In this document: piece after piece, positions 32,449-39,911 of the stretch | Position numbering within the stretch: the stretch's first letter is position 1 | How the letters are laid out: each line of letters opens with the position of its first letter | Assembly (NCBI RefSeq): GCF_040371755.1 | Contig: NZ_BAABWE010000008.1 | Location: forward strand, 1-64,000 | Reading direction: 5' to 3' | DNA: 64,000 nt | Source of the DNA: Bermanella sp040371755 | Lineage (GTDB): Bacteria > Pseudomonadota > Gammaproteobacteria > Pseudomonadales > Oceanobacteraceae | Notes under the pieces: generated by a model | The model's input: the letters and a program-made list of their open reading frames with translations, nothing else | Database searches by the model: none | Told to the model about the DNA's origin: nothing | Position numbers and translations under genes: made by a program

Positions 32449-33216
32449 TTAGTCTATTTCGTACTCAATGATAGTGGCCCCATGTTGGCCCCATATTTTG
32501 TCACGAATGACTTTTGCCTCAACCACAAACTGGCGTAGTTCTGAGGTGCAAATTTGGTAGTCTAAACGCCAGCCTTTTAAGTTACGACGGGCGGATTCTT
32601 CGTCAGGCCACCAAGTGAACTGGTTTTCACCAAAATTAGCCTCACGAAACGCATCAACGAACTCTAAAGGACCAGTGATTTGATCCATGAAAGCTTGTTC
32701 TTCTGGTAAAAAGCCCGGTGTATTTTGCGCAGCTTTCCAGTCGGCAATATCCACAGATTTATGGGCCACCCCGTAAAAACCTGCAAAAATAAATTCACGA
32801 CGTTTACGCTTTGTTTTCTTTAAGTGCTCAATAAACGCATTTTGAAAAGCCAGCTTGTCGTCTAAGGTGTTGTGCTCGTCCTCAATTGGAAATAAAACCG
32901 AGCCAATAGACACTTGATCGAAATCCGCTTGAATATAGCGCCCATAGCGGTCACAAGCTTCAAATGCTAAGCCTGTCATAATGGCTTTAGGCATGCCTTT
33001 GGTCAAAATAGCCACGCCGCCATAGTTATCTGGTTCAGCGTCGAAAAAATACGCATTGAAGTTATCAGGGTATAATACTGCGTCGCTTAATTGGTATTCT
33101 TTTGCTTTGAGGTTTTGTACACAGACAACATCCGCATCATGCTCACTTAGCCAATCATAAAAACCATTGGCCACTGCGGATTCTAGTCCGTCAACTTGTA
33201 CGTTTATAACCTTCAT
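32449..33216 (-). CDS. crc: Crc: nuclease-dead exonuclease III homologue, catabolite repression control
   Basis: A 255-residue EEP-fold protein. ATG33216 (MKVINVQVDGLESAV) is chosen by family alignment with GGGAG upstream. GLAFEACDRYGRYIQADFDQVSIGSVLFP and FTWWPDEESARRNLKGWRLDYQI match Pseudomonas Crc, and the divergent pyrE neighbour is the classical crc locus. Exonuclease III catalytic residues are lost: the Glu of CLQET is Asn35 (VCVQNLKA), GDFN is GFYG, and the SDHAP ending is GQHGATI. Crc has no nuclease activity and, with Hfq on A-rich leader sites, represses catabolic mRNAs. Confidence 0.88.
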   Translation of the reverse strand: MKVINVQVDGLESAVANGFYDWLSEHDADVVCVQNLKAKEYQLSDAVLYPDNFNAYFFDAEPDNYGGVAILTKGMPKAIMTGLAFEACDRYGRYIQADFDQVSIGSVLFPIEDEHNTLDDKLAFQNAFIEHLKKTKRKRREFIFAGFYGVAHKSVDIADWKAAQNTPGFLPEEQAFMDQITGPLEFVDAFREANFGENQFTWWPDEESARRNLKGWRLDYQICTSELRQFVVEAKVIRDKIWGQHGATIIEYEID

Positions 33217-33531
33217 AAAGGCTCCCAATATTACGAGGCGGCTATGATACTCAGTTTTTATTAGGCTAACATCTCTAATCAGGCATTTTTTTGCCATTTA
33301 AGGATGCTTTGCACAGTATCACTGTGTGCATCAATCAGGATGAATTATAAATGTAGCGAGATCTAGGCCGTCAGACGGTTATTCTGGTTATTTTTTCACT
33401 CTTTGATAGGAATTATAGTATTAGCCGTTAAAATACCCGAATTTGTTCAGTCTAATTAGCACAGAAAGACCAATATTGGCACTCTTGAGCTAAGCTAGGC
33501 TTTATTCACTTCTAAGCAAAATGGTTTTAGC
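33217..33531. other. Divergent crc-pyrE promoter region
   Basis: About 315 bp without a gene. A hairpin GCACAGT-ATC-ACTGTGTGC (33311-33329) lies upstream of crc. Promoters for both genes must lie here, but I see no consensus pair that can be called with confidence. Confidence 0.4.
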
Positions 33532-34176
33532 ATGCAAGATTATCAAAAGGCGTTTATTGAATTTGCCATCGAACAAGGGGTTCTTAAATTTGGTGAGTTT
33601 GAATTAAAGTCTGGCCGCATTAGCCCGTATTTCTTCAATGCAGGGTTGTTCAACACAGGTAAAGCCATGTCGACTTTAGCAAAAAGCTATGCCAGTGCTA
33701 TCGTGGATTCAGGAGTGAGCATGGATGTGTTATTTGGCCCAGCTTATAAAGGTATTCCACTGGCCGCCACGACAGCCATGAGTCTTGCTGAAAACTTTAA
33801 CCGTGAAACCCCATACGGTTTTAACCGTAAAGAGAAAAAGGCCCACGGCGAAGGTGGCACTTTGGTGGGGGCAGCCCTTGAGGGTAATGTACTCATCATT
33901 GATGACGTGATTACCGCAGGTACGGCCATTCGTGAAGTGATGGCGTTATTAGAAGAACAGCCAAATGCCAAACCTGCTGGCGTGGTGATTGCCCTTGATC
34001 GTCAAGAAAAAGGCAAAGGGGAGCTTTCAGCTATTCAAGAAGTAGAACGTGACTATGGCATTCCAGTGATCAGCATTGTTAAGCTGGAACAGGTTATGCA
34101 ATATGTTGAACAAAAAGAAGAATTCAAACAATACTTCCCAGCGATCAAAGCCTATCGTGATCAGTATGGGGTTTAA
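33532..34176 (+). CDS. pyrE: Orotate phosphoribosyltransferase PyrE
   Basis: A 214-residue type I phosphoribosyltransferase that makes orotidine 5'-monophosphate from orotate and PRPP. The PRPP loop VLIIDDVITAGTAI lies at residues 120-133, and the flexible lysine loop includes FNRKEKKAHGEGG near 97-109. FFNAGLFNTG near 35-44 is a further conserved pyrE segment. Length equals the family norm. It is monocistronic with its own terminator. Confidence 0.97.
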   Translation: MQDYQKAFIEFAIEQGVLKFGEFELKSGRISPYFFNAGLFNTGKAMSTLAKSYASAIVDSGVSMDVLFGPAYKGIPLAATTAMSLAENFNRETPYGFNRKEKKAHGEGGTLVGAALEGNVLIIDDVITAGTAIREVMALLEEQPNAKPAGVVIALDRQEKGKGELSAIQEVERDYGIPVISIVKLEQVMQYVEQKEEFKQYFPAIKAYRDQYGV

Positions 34177-34211
34177 ATTATCTAACGTACTAAATTCATA
34201 CGGTTAAACGC

Positions 34212-34240
34212 AAAAAGCCAGATTTAAGTCTGGCTTTTTT
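34212..34240 (+). terminator. Rho-independent terminator after pyrE
   Basis: AAAAAGCCAGA-TTTAAG-TCTGGCTTTTTT; its A/T symmetry could also end slmA transcripts from the other strand. Confidence 0.9.
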
Positions 34241-34264
34241 GTTGGCGACGATTAGATTGTGAAT

Positions 34265-34882
34265 TTAAACAGGGGCGGTTTGGCGCTGATCCACCAACAA
34301 GCTGGCAGATAAAAATTCCCACTGGCTTTGCCAGTTAGTCAAAGGCTGGGTATTAAACTCAGTACGCACGTATTGACGAATGCGCCCTTCAATAAATGCC
34401 AGTAGCATGTTGGCGCAGGCACCGTCTTCAATGCGGGCTTGTTTGTTATCACGAATTTCACTTTCACGTAAAATCTGTTTGAACTGGGTTTCTAGGCGTT
34501 CAAAAAATTGTGCGATGCGAGCATGTAAGCGTTCGGTTTCACCAGACAGTGCATCGCCGGTTAAAATGCGGCACATACCGGGATTTTTTTCTGCGAACGT
34601 TAAAATTAATGTCATTGCATGTTCAAGGCGCGAAAGCGTGCCTTCGTGTTCGGTACGAATGCGATTAATGCGGGTAAATATTGTGGCTTCAATAAATTCA
34701 ATGAGGCCTTCAAACATTTTGGCTTTGCTTGGAAAGTGACGATAAAGGGCGGCTTCGCTTACACCGACTTCTTTTGCAAGATTAGCAGTGGTGATACGCG
34801 CACCCGGATTCACTTCAAGCATGTGAGCCAATGCCTGCAATATTTGCTGCTTACGGGATGGTTTTTGTGCCGTTTCGGTCAT
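34265..34882 (-). CDS. slmA: Nucleoid occlusion factor SlmA (TetR family)
   Basis: A 205-residue TetR-fold DNA-binding protein that blocks FtsZ ring assembly over the chromosome. The N-terminal helix-turn-helix is ITTANLAKEVGVSEAALYRHFPSKAKMFEGLIEFIE near residues 30-65, which matches SlmA closely. It binds specific chromosomal sites and FtsZ. Location between pyrE and the argB-algC-dut-coaBC group is the usual gammaproteobacterial context (dut/coaBC/slmA/pyrE). Confidence 0.95.
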   Translation of the reverse strand: MTETAQKPSRKQQILQALAHMLEVNPGARITTANLAKEVGVSEAALYRHFPSKAKMFEGLIEFIEATIFTRINRIRTEHEGTLSRLEHAMTLILTFAEKNPGMCRILTGDALSGETERLHARIAQFFERLETQFKQILRESEIRDNKQARIEDGACANMLLAFIEGRIRQYVRTEFNTQPLTNWQSQWEFLSASLLVDQRQTAPV

Positions 34883-34985
34883 ACTTGTGCTTTGCTTGAA
34901 TCACAAAAGAGGCTTCATCCTAATGGCTGATTTCTCAACTCGCAATGATTAAAGTCAGTTTTCGTGATCTGGTTGTAATTAAGAA

Positions 34986-35013
34986 GAAAACCCACTGTAT
35001 TTAATGGGTTTTC
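34986..35013 (-). terminator. Terminator of the argB transcript
   Basis: GAAAACCCA (34986-34994) pairs with TGGGTTTTC (35005-35013), just beyond the argB stop; on the minus strand the stem is followed by a short T-containing tail. Confidence 0.7.
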
Positions 35014-35023
35014 AGCGATTTTA

Positions 35024-35920
35024 CTATTCGTTAGTAATTAACGTGCCCACACCTTCATCGGTGAAGATTTCCAGCATAGTTGAGTGGCTAACTCGGCCAT
35101 CAATGATGTGGGAGCTTGTGACGCCACCTTTTACCGCATCCAATGCACATTGAATTTTAGGCAGCATGCCACCATAAATGGTGCCGTCTTCAATCAATCC
35201 GTCAACTTGCTCTGTGGTTAAGCCTGTTAGGATGTTGCCTTCTTTATCCATTAGTCCAGCAATGTTAGTCAGCAGTAATAGTTTTTCGGCTTTTACCGCT
35301 TCGGCTACTTTACCTGCCACTAGGTCGGCGTTGATATTGTAGGACTGACCATCTTCACCCACACCAATTGGTGCAATCACAGGGATGATATCTGAGTTAG
35401 CCAACATTTCTAGCACCTTGGTATTGATGTGGGCAACTTCTCCCACATGACCGATGTCGATGATTTCAGGCTGTTGCATTTCCGGTGTTTTTTGGGTGAC
35501 TTTTAGCTTTGTGGCTTTAATCAGTTGACCATCTTTACCGGTTAAACCAATGGCTTGGCCGCCATTTTGGTTGATTAGATTAACGATGTCTTTGTTTACC
35601 AATCCACCTAGTACCATCTCTACCACGTCCATAGCTTGGCTTGTGGTAACACGCATACCGTTTACAAAGTGGCTTTCTATATTCAGTTTATCAAGTAGGT
35701 CACCGATTTGAGGTCCACCACCGTGAACCACAATTGGATTGATGCCGATGAGTTTTAACATGACCATGTCGCGTGCGAAACTGTTTTTAAGTTGATCTTC
35801 GGTCATGGCGTTACCGCCGTATTTTACCACGATGGTTTTACCAACAAAGCGCTGAATATACGGTAAGGCTTCACTTAATACTTTAGCAATATTAAAGGCG
35901 TCATCACGGGTTAATGGCAT
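35024..35920 (-). CDS. argB: Acetylglutamate kinase ArgB
   Basis: A 298-residue amino-acid kinase that phosphorylates N-acetyl-glutamate, the second step of arginine synthesis. ATG35920 (MPLTRDDAFNIAKVLSEALPYI) matches the Pseudomonas N terminus. ATG35968 is an alternative with an AAGG box. Motifs are VVKYGGNAM near residue 32, VHGGGPQIGDLL near 68, the GMRVTTSQAMDVVEMVLGG substrate region and YNINADLVAGKVAEAVKAEKL. The N-terminal helix marks the arginine-sensitive hexameric class. Arginine made here also feeds SpeA. Confidence 0.94.
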   Translation of the reverse strand: MPLTRDDAFNIAKVLSEALPYIQRFVGKTIVVKYGGNAMTEDQLKNSFARDMVMLKLIGINPIVVHGGGPQIGDLLDKLNIESHFVNGMRVTTSQAMDVVEMVLGGLVNKDIVNLINQNGGQAIGLTGKDGQLIKATKLKVTQKTPEMQQPEIIDIGHVGEVAHINTKVLEMLANSDIIPVIAPIGVGEDGQSYNINADLVAGKVAEAVKAEKLLLLTNIAGLMDKEGNILTGLTTEQVDGLIEDGTIYGGMLPKIQCALDAVKGGVTSSHIIDGRVSHSTMLEIFTDEGVGTLITNE

Positions 35921-36032
35921 GGCAAGTCGCATTTGGATATAGGTGGATGGAAGATGAGAGCTTTGCATTATACCTTGTGAAAGCAGAATGCATAGCAATT
36001 CTCATCGGGTTATGGGTTTAAAGGGGTGTTTG

Positions 36033-37424
36033 TTAACACAACTTTTTAAGCTTTGATAAATCTAGGCTAGGAACCTGACTGTGTAGTTCGGCTAGAGTGG
36101 ATAACACGATGGATGTCAGAGTCGCTTGGTTTTGCGCCTCAAAGCGCACAGTTAAGCAAGGAGTGGTATTGCTTGCTCGAACCAATACCCAGCCATTGAC
36201 AAATTTGGCCCTAATACCGTCAATCCTGATTATAGCTTGTTGCTTAAAGCAGTTTTTTTGCAAGATATGCATGATGGAGAATTTTTCATCTTCCAGTACC
36301 GGAATTTGAATTTCTTCGGTGGAAACTGGATCAGGGAATTGCTTTAATCGTTGATTCAAACTGGTTTGTTGTTGGCTAATTAAGTTGCACAATCTTAAGC
36401 CTGCGTAGATTCCATCATCGACACCAATGCCGTGACTGTCATTAAATAAAATATGGCCACTAAGTTCGGTTGCGAATGCGGCTTGGGTTTCTTTGATGGC
36501 GCGCTTCATGCTGGTATGCCCGGTGGCAATCATCTTAGGTTCGCCGCCCCATTGTTGAGTTAGGGTGGTGAGAAGCTCGGTGCACTTTACATCAAATAAA
36601 ATGGTTTGCTTGCCTTGGTTTTGCAAAATATCCTCTATGAATAGAAGGCTTAACCGATCCGGTAAAACGGCCTTTCCAAGGTGATCAACCACACCAATAC
36701 GATCAGCATCACCGTCAAGAGCGATACCCAAGTCAGCTTGGTGTTCGATCACGCCTTCACTTAACCATTTAAGGTTTTTTGTTTTTGCTGGATCTGGGTG
36801 GTGTAAAGGGAAATTACCATCCACCTCGCAGGCAATGGGAATGACATTAGCCCCAATGGCTTTAAGTGCCTTGAGAGCGATTGGTCCACCAATGCCGTTG
36901 CCAGCATCTAATACAACGGTTAAAGGGCGTTGAAGTTTTAATTGTGCAATTAAAGCGGCTTCATAAGCAGGGATTAAATGGCTGGCATCATGCTGTTGCC
37001 CTTCTCCTTTTTTAAACAGCCCGAGTTTGATTCGTGAAAATAAAACTTGAATGTCTTCGCCACTTCTAGGGCTACCGGCAACGGCGATTTTAATGCCGTT
37101 ATCTTGTTTGGGGTTGTGGCTACCAGTGATCATGGCGCAGCTTTGGCCATTTTGTTTGATGGTCCAAAAGGTAACAGCGGTGGGACAGGCACCAATTATA
37201 TGAACATCACATCCGGTTGAACAAATGCCACTTACCAGAGAGTCTCTTAGTGAAGGGCTAGAAAGTCGGCCATCCCAAGCTAGGTAGCAGGTGTTTTGTC
37301 CTGCTTGTAAAATTTCGCTGCCCAAGGCTTTTCCAATTAAATGAGTCACGTCCTCATTTAATTTTTCTGGGTAGGTGCCGCGAATGTCGTATTCGCGGAA
37401 TATTTCTTGGGCAACTTGAGTCAT
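36033..37424 (-). CDS. algC: Phosphomannomutase/phosphoglucomutase AlgC
   Basis: A 463-residue alpha-D-phosphohexomutase, the length of Pseudomonas AlgC. The phosphoserine loop is ITGSHNP with Ser102, the Mg loop is DGDADR near residue 235, the sugar-specificity loop reads ATELSGHILF, and the phosphate-binding loop is VRASNTTPCLTVRFEA near the end. It interconverts 6-phospho and 1-phospho mannose/glucose for lipopolysaccharide and exopolysaccharide precursors. It lies between argB and dut as in Pseudomonas. Confidence 0.95.
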   Translation of the reverse strand: MTQVAQEIFREYDIRGTYPEKLNEDVTHLIGKALGSEILQAGQNTCYLAWDGRLSSPSLRDSLVSGICSTGCDVHIIGACPTAVTFWTIKQNGQSCAMITGSHNPKQDNGIKIAVAGSPRSGEDIQVLFSRIKLGLFKKGEGQQHDASHLIPAYEAALIAQLKLQRPLTVVLDAGNGIGGPIALKALKAIGANVIPIACEVDGNFPLHHPDPAKTKNLKWLSEGVIEHQADLGIALDGDADRIGVVDHLGKAVLPDRLSLLFIEDILQNQGKQTILFDVKCTELLTTLTQQWGGEPKMIATGHTSMKRAIKETQAAFATELSGHILFNDSHGIGVDDGIYAGLRLCNLISQQQTSLNQRLKQFPDPVSTEEIQIPVLEDEKFSIMHILQKNCFKQQAIIRIDGIRAKFVNGWVLVRASNTTPCLTVRFEAQNQATLTSIVLSTLAELHSQVPSLDLSKLKKLC

Positions 37425-37444
37425 GGTAGTCCTACTGCTTAATG

Positions 37445-37903
37445 TTATTTCGTACCAGTAGAGCCAAAGCCCCCTTCGCCGCGATCGGTGGCGTCGAATT
37501 CGCTAACCAAGTTAAATTCAGCTTGTACAACCGGTACGATAACTAGCTGGGCAATACGCTCGCCCACTTCCATGGTGAAAGGCTCGCTGCCACGGTTCCA
37601 GCAGCTCACCATTAACTCTCCTTGGTAGTCGCTGTCAATTAGTCCCACAAGGTTGCCAAGTACAATACCATGTTTGTGGCCTAAACCGCTGCGCGGTAAG
37701 ATCATGGCGGCTAAACCGTTGTCTTCAATAAAAATAGACATACCCGTTGGAATGAGTTTGGTTTCACCCGGGTTTAGCACTAAGGTGTCTTCTAAACATG
37801 CACGTAAATCTAAGCCAGCACTGCCTTGTGTGCCGTAATGAGGAAGCGGAATGTCATTGCCTAAACGTTTATCAAGAATTTTGACTTGGAAAGATTTTTT
37901 CAT
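37445..37903 (-). CDS. dut: dUTP diphosphatase Dut
   Basis: A 152-residue homotrimeric dUTPase. It carries all five motifs: AGLDLRA (motif 1), PRSGLGHKHGI (motif 2), GLIDSDYQGEL (motif 3), RIAQLVIVP (motif 4) and the C-terminal glycine-rich arm RGEGGFGSTG (motif 5). It removes dUTP and supplies dUMP for thymidylate. It lies 20 bp upstream of algC and 12 bp after coaBC on the minus strand, so these genes are probably co-transcribed. Confidence 0.97.
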   Translation of the reverse strand: MKKSFQVKILDKRLGNDIPLPHYGTQGSAGLDLRACLEDTLVLNPGETKLIPTGMSIFIEDNGLAAMILPRSGLGHKHGIVLGNLVGLIDSDYQGELMVSCWNRGSEPFTMEVGERIAQLVIVPVVQAEFNLVSEFDATDRGEGGFGSTGTK

Positions 37904-37915
37904 GGGGAATCCTAG

Positions 37916-39112
37916 TTAAGAGAGTTTTTTGGCAATGTGTTCAATAATTTTTTGCGACAGCACATATTTACTGGCTTGACCGTATTCGGTGGTGCTTTCA
38001 TGGTCAATAATAATGATGGCGTTATCGTCAGTGTTAAAACCAATATGCTGTGAGCTGACATCGTTGGCAATCACCATATTCAGTTTTTTCTTTTCCAGCT
38101 TGCCTTTGGCGTAACTTATTACGTCTTGAGTTTCAGCGGCAAACCCGACACAAAACGGGGGATTATCTTGTGCAGCCACTGTGGCGATGATATCAGGGTT
38201 TTTAACCAAGCGAATTTGCATTTCGTCTTGGTTTTTCTTGATCTTTTGATCACATACGTCTGCTGGGCGATAGTCAGCAACTGCAGCGGCCCCAATAAAA
38301 ATGTCGGTTTGTGGTAGTAACGTCAGCACGGTATCAAGCATATCCTGCGCGCTTTCAATGTTCGTGCGATGTACACGTTCTGGGGTTGGAATATGCACAG
38401 GCCCAGCCACTAAATTTACTTTGGCACCAGCTTCTTGTGCGGCTTTGGCTAAGGCAAAGCCCATCTTTCCGCTACTGTGGTTAGAAATATAACGCACAGG
38501 GTCGATGGCTTCACGGGTAGGGCCTGCGGTAATCGTGATGGTTTTACCCGATAAAATGTTACGTTCGAATTGCTCGGATAAGCGTCTAGCCAGCTCAGTG
38601 GGTTCTAACATTCGTCCTGGGCCAACATCGCCGCAGGCTTGCTGTCCTTGGTCTGGCCCCCAGATCTGGATAGGTTTTAAATCTTGTAGGGTTTGCAGGT
38701 TATGTTGAGTACTGGCATCGGCCCACATGGCTTGATTCATGGCTGGCGCAATGGCAAGCGGAGCGATACTGGCCAAACACAGGGTCGTTAATAGATCATT
38801 GCCCATGCCACTGGTTAGGCGTGCTATAAAATTCGCACTGGCTGGGGCGATTAAAATAAAGTCGGCCCACTTTGCCAGTTCAATATGGCCCATACCTGCT
38901 TCGGCCTCTGGGTCGAGCAAACTGTGATGTACTGGGTTGCCAGATAAGGCTTGCAGTGTCAGTGGGGTAATGAACTCTTTTGCCCCGTCAGTCATGACTA
39001 CACGCACGTCAGCGCCGTTAGTAACTAAGGCTCGAACCAATTCAGCGGTTTTATATGCCGCAATACCGCCGGTTATGCCTAATAAAATACGTTTGTTGGT
39101 TAGCCTTTGCAT
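37916..39112 (-). CDS. coaBC: Bifunctional phosphopantothenoylcysteine decarboxylase/synthetase CoaBC
   Basis: A 398-residue coenzyme A enzyme. ATG39112 is used because AAGGAG lies 6 nt before it; an upstream in-frame ATG at 39148 overlaps the promoter side of radC. The N-terminal CoaC flavodomain shows GITGGIAAYKTAELVRAL, the active-site His in HIELAKWADF, and APAMNQAMW. The CoaB half begins near ITAGPTREAIDPVRYISNHSSGKMG around residue 190. It converts 4'-phosphopantothenate plus cysteine to 4'-phosphopantetheine. It is divergent from radC. Confidence 0.96.
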   Translation of the reverse strand: MQRLTNKRILLGITGGIAAYKTAELVRALVTNGADVRVVMTDGAKEFITPLTLQALSGNPVHHSLLDPEAEAGMGHIELAKWADFILIAPASANFIARLTSGMGNDLLTTLCLASIAPLAIAPAMNQAMWADASTQHNLQTLQDLKPIQIWGPDQGQQACGDVGPGRMLEPTELARRLSEQFERNILSGKTITITAGPTREAIDPVRYISNHSSGKMGFALAKAAQEAGAKVNLVAGPVHIPTPERVHRTNIESAQDMLDTVLTLLPQTDIFIGAAAVADYRPADVCDQKIKKNQDEMQIRLVKNPDIIATVAAQDNPPFCVGFAAETQDVISYAKGKLEKKKLNMVIANDVSSQHIGFNTDDNAIIIIDHESTTEYGQASKYVLSQKIIEHIAKKLS

Positions 39113-39177
39113 ACTTGCTCCTTGAACCTTGGCGCAGTATAACAACAAACTGATTCATGGATGAATAGGGATACGTT

Positions 39178-39855
39178 ATGGCGATCACAGATTGGCCAGT
39201 GGATGAGCGTCCACGAGAGAAATTATTAAACAAAGGCCCAAGTTCGTTAAGCGATGCTGAGTTGTTGGCTATTTTCTTAAGGACTGGCATAAGTGGCATG
39301 TCTGCGGTGGACCTTGCTAGGCATTTGCTCACTCGATTTAATGGCTTGCGTCCTTTGCTTGAAGCCTCACAGGAGGAGTTCTGTGAGCACCTAGGCTTGG
39401 GGCCAGCTAAGTATGCCCAATTACAAGCGGTGCTGGAGATGGGGCAGCGCCACTTGCAGCAAACTCTGGCTAAACCTGATGCATTTACCGAGCCTAATCA
39501 CGTACGTCATTTCCTTACTAGTCGCTTAAGACATTTGCCCCATGAGGTTTTTGCATGCTTATTTTTAGACAATCAACATCGACTGATTACCTATGAGGAG
39601 CTGTTTCGTGGCACAATAGACGGTGCTAGCGTATATCCAAGAGAAGTGGTGAAGAAGGTATTGAGTCATAATGCTGCGGCTGTGATTTTAGCCCATAACC
39701 ATCCTTCAGGTGTTACAGACCCTTCACCTAGTGATGAGCGTATTACTGCCAAGCTCCAGCAGGCATTACAGCTAGTAGATGTTCGAGTACTTGATCACTT
39801 TATTGTGGGGGATAATGACGTATTCTCCATGGCTGAACATGGACTGATTAATTAG
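39178..39855 (+). CDS. radC: RadC family JAB/MPN domain protein
   Basis: A 225-residue protein. Residues 1-80 hold a helix-hairpin-helix-like region (GPSSLSDAELLAIFLRTG). The C-terminal MPN domain carries the JAMM metal motif HNHPSGVTDPSPSD near residues 173-186, with an upstream Glu. The family was named for a repair phenotype that proved to be misassigned, and its biochemical role is unsettled. The divergent coaBC-radC arrangement is conserved in gammaproteobacteria. rpmB-rpmG, the usual next genes, are absent here. Confidence 0.94.
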   Translation: MAITDWPVDERPREKLLNKGPSSLSDAELLAIFLRTGISGMSAVDLARHLLTRFNGLRPLLEASQEEFCEHLGLGPAKYAQLQAVLEMGQRHLQQTLAKPDAFTEPNHVRHFLTSRLRHLPHEVFACLFLDNQHRLITYEELFRGTIDGASVYPREVVKKVLSHNAAAVILAHNHPSGVTDPSPSDERITAKLQQALQLVDVRVLDHFIVGDNDVFSMAEHGLIN

Positions 39856-39911
39856 CCAATTATGTTAGATGTTGCCTTTCAATATAAAAGGCACAAGGAT
39901 GTTGTTGAATT

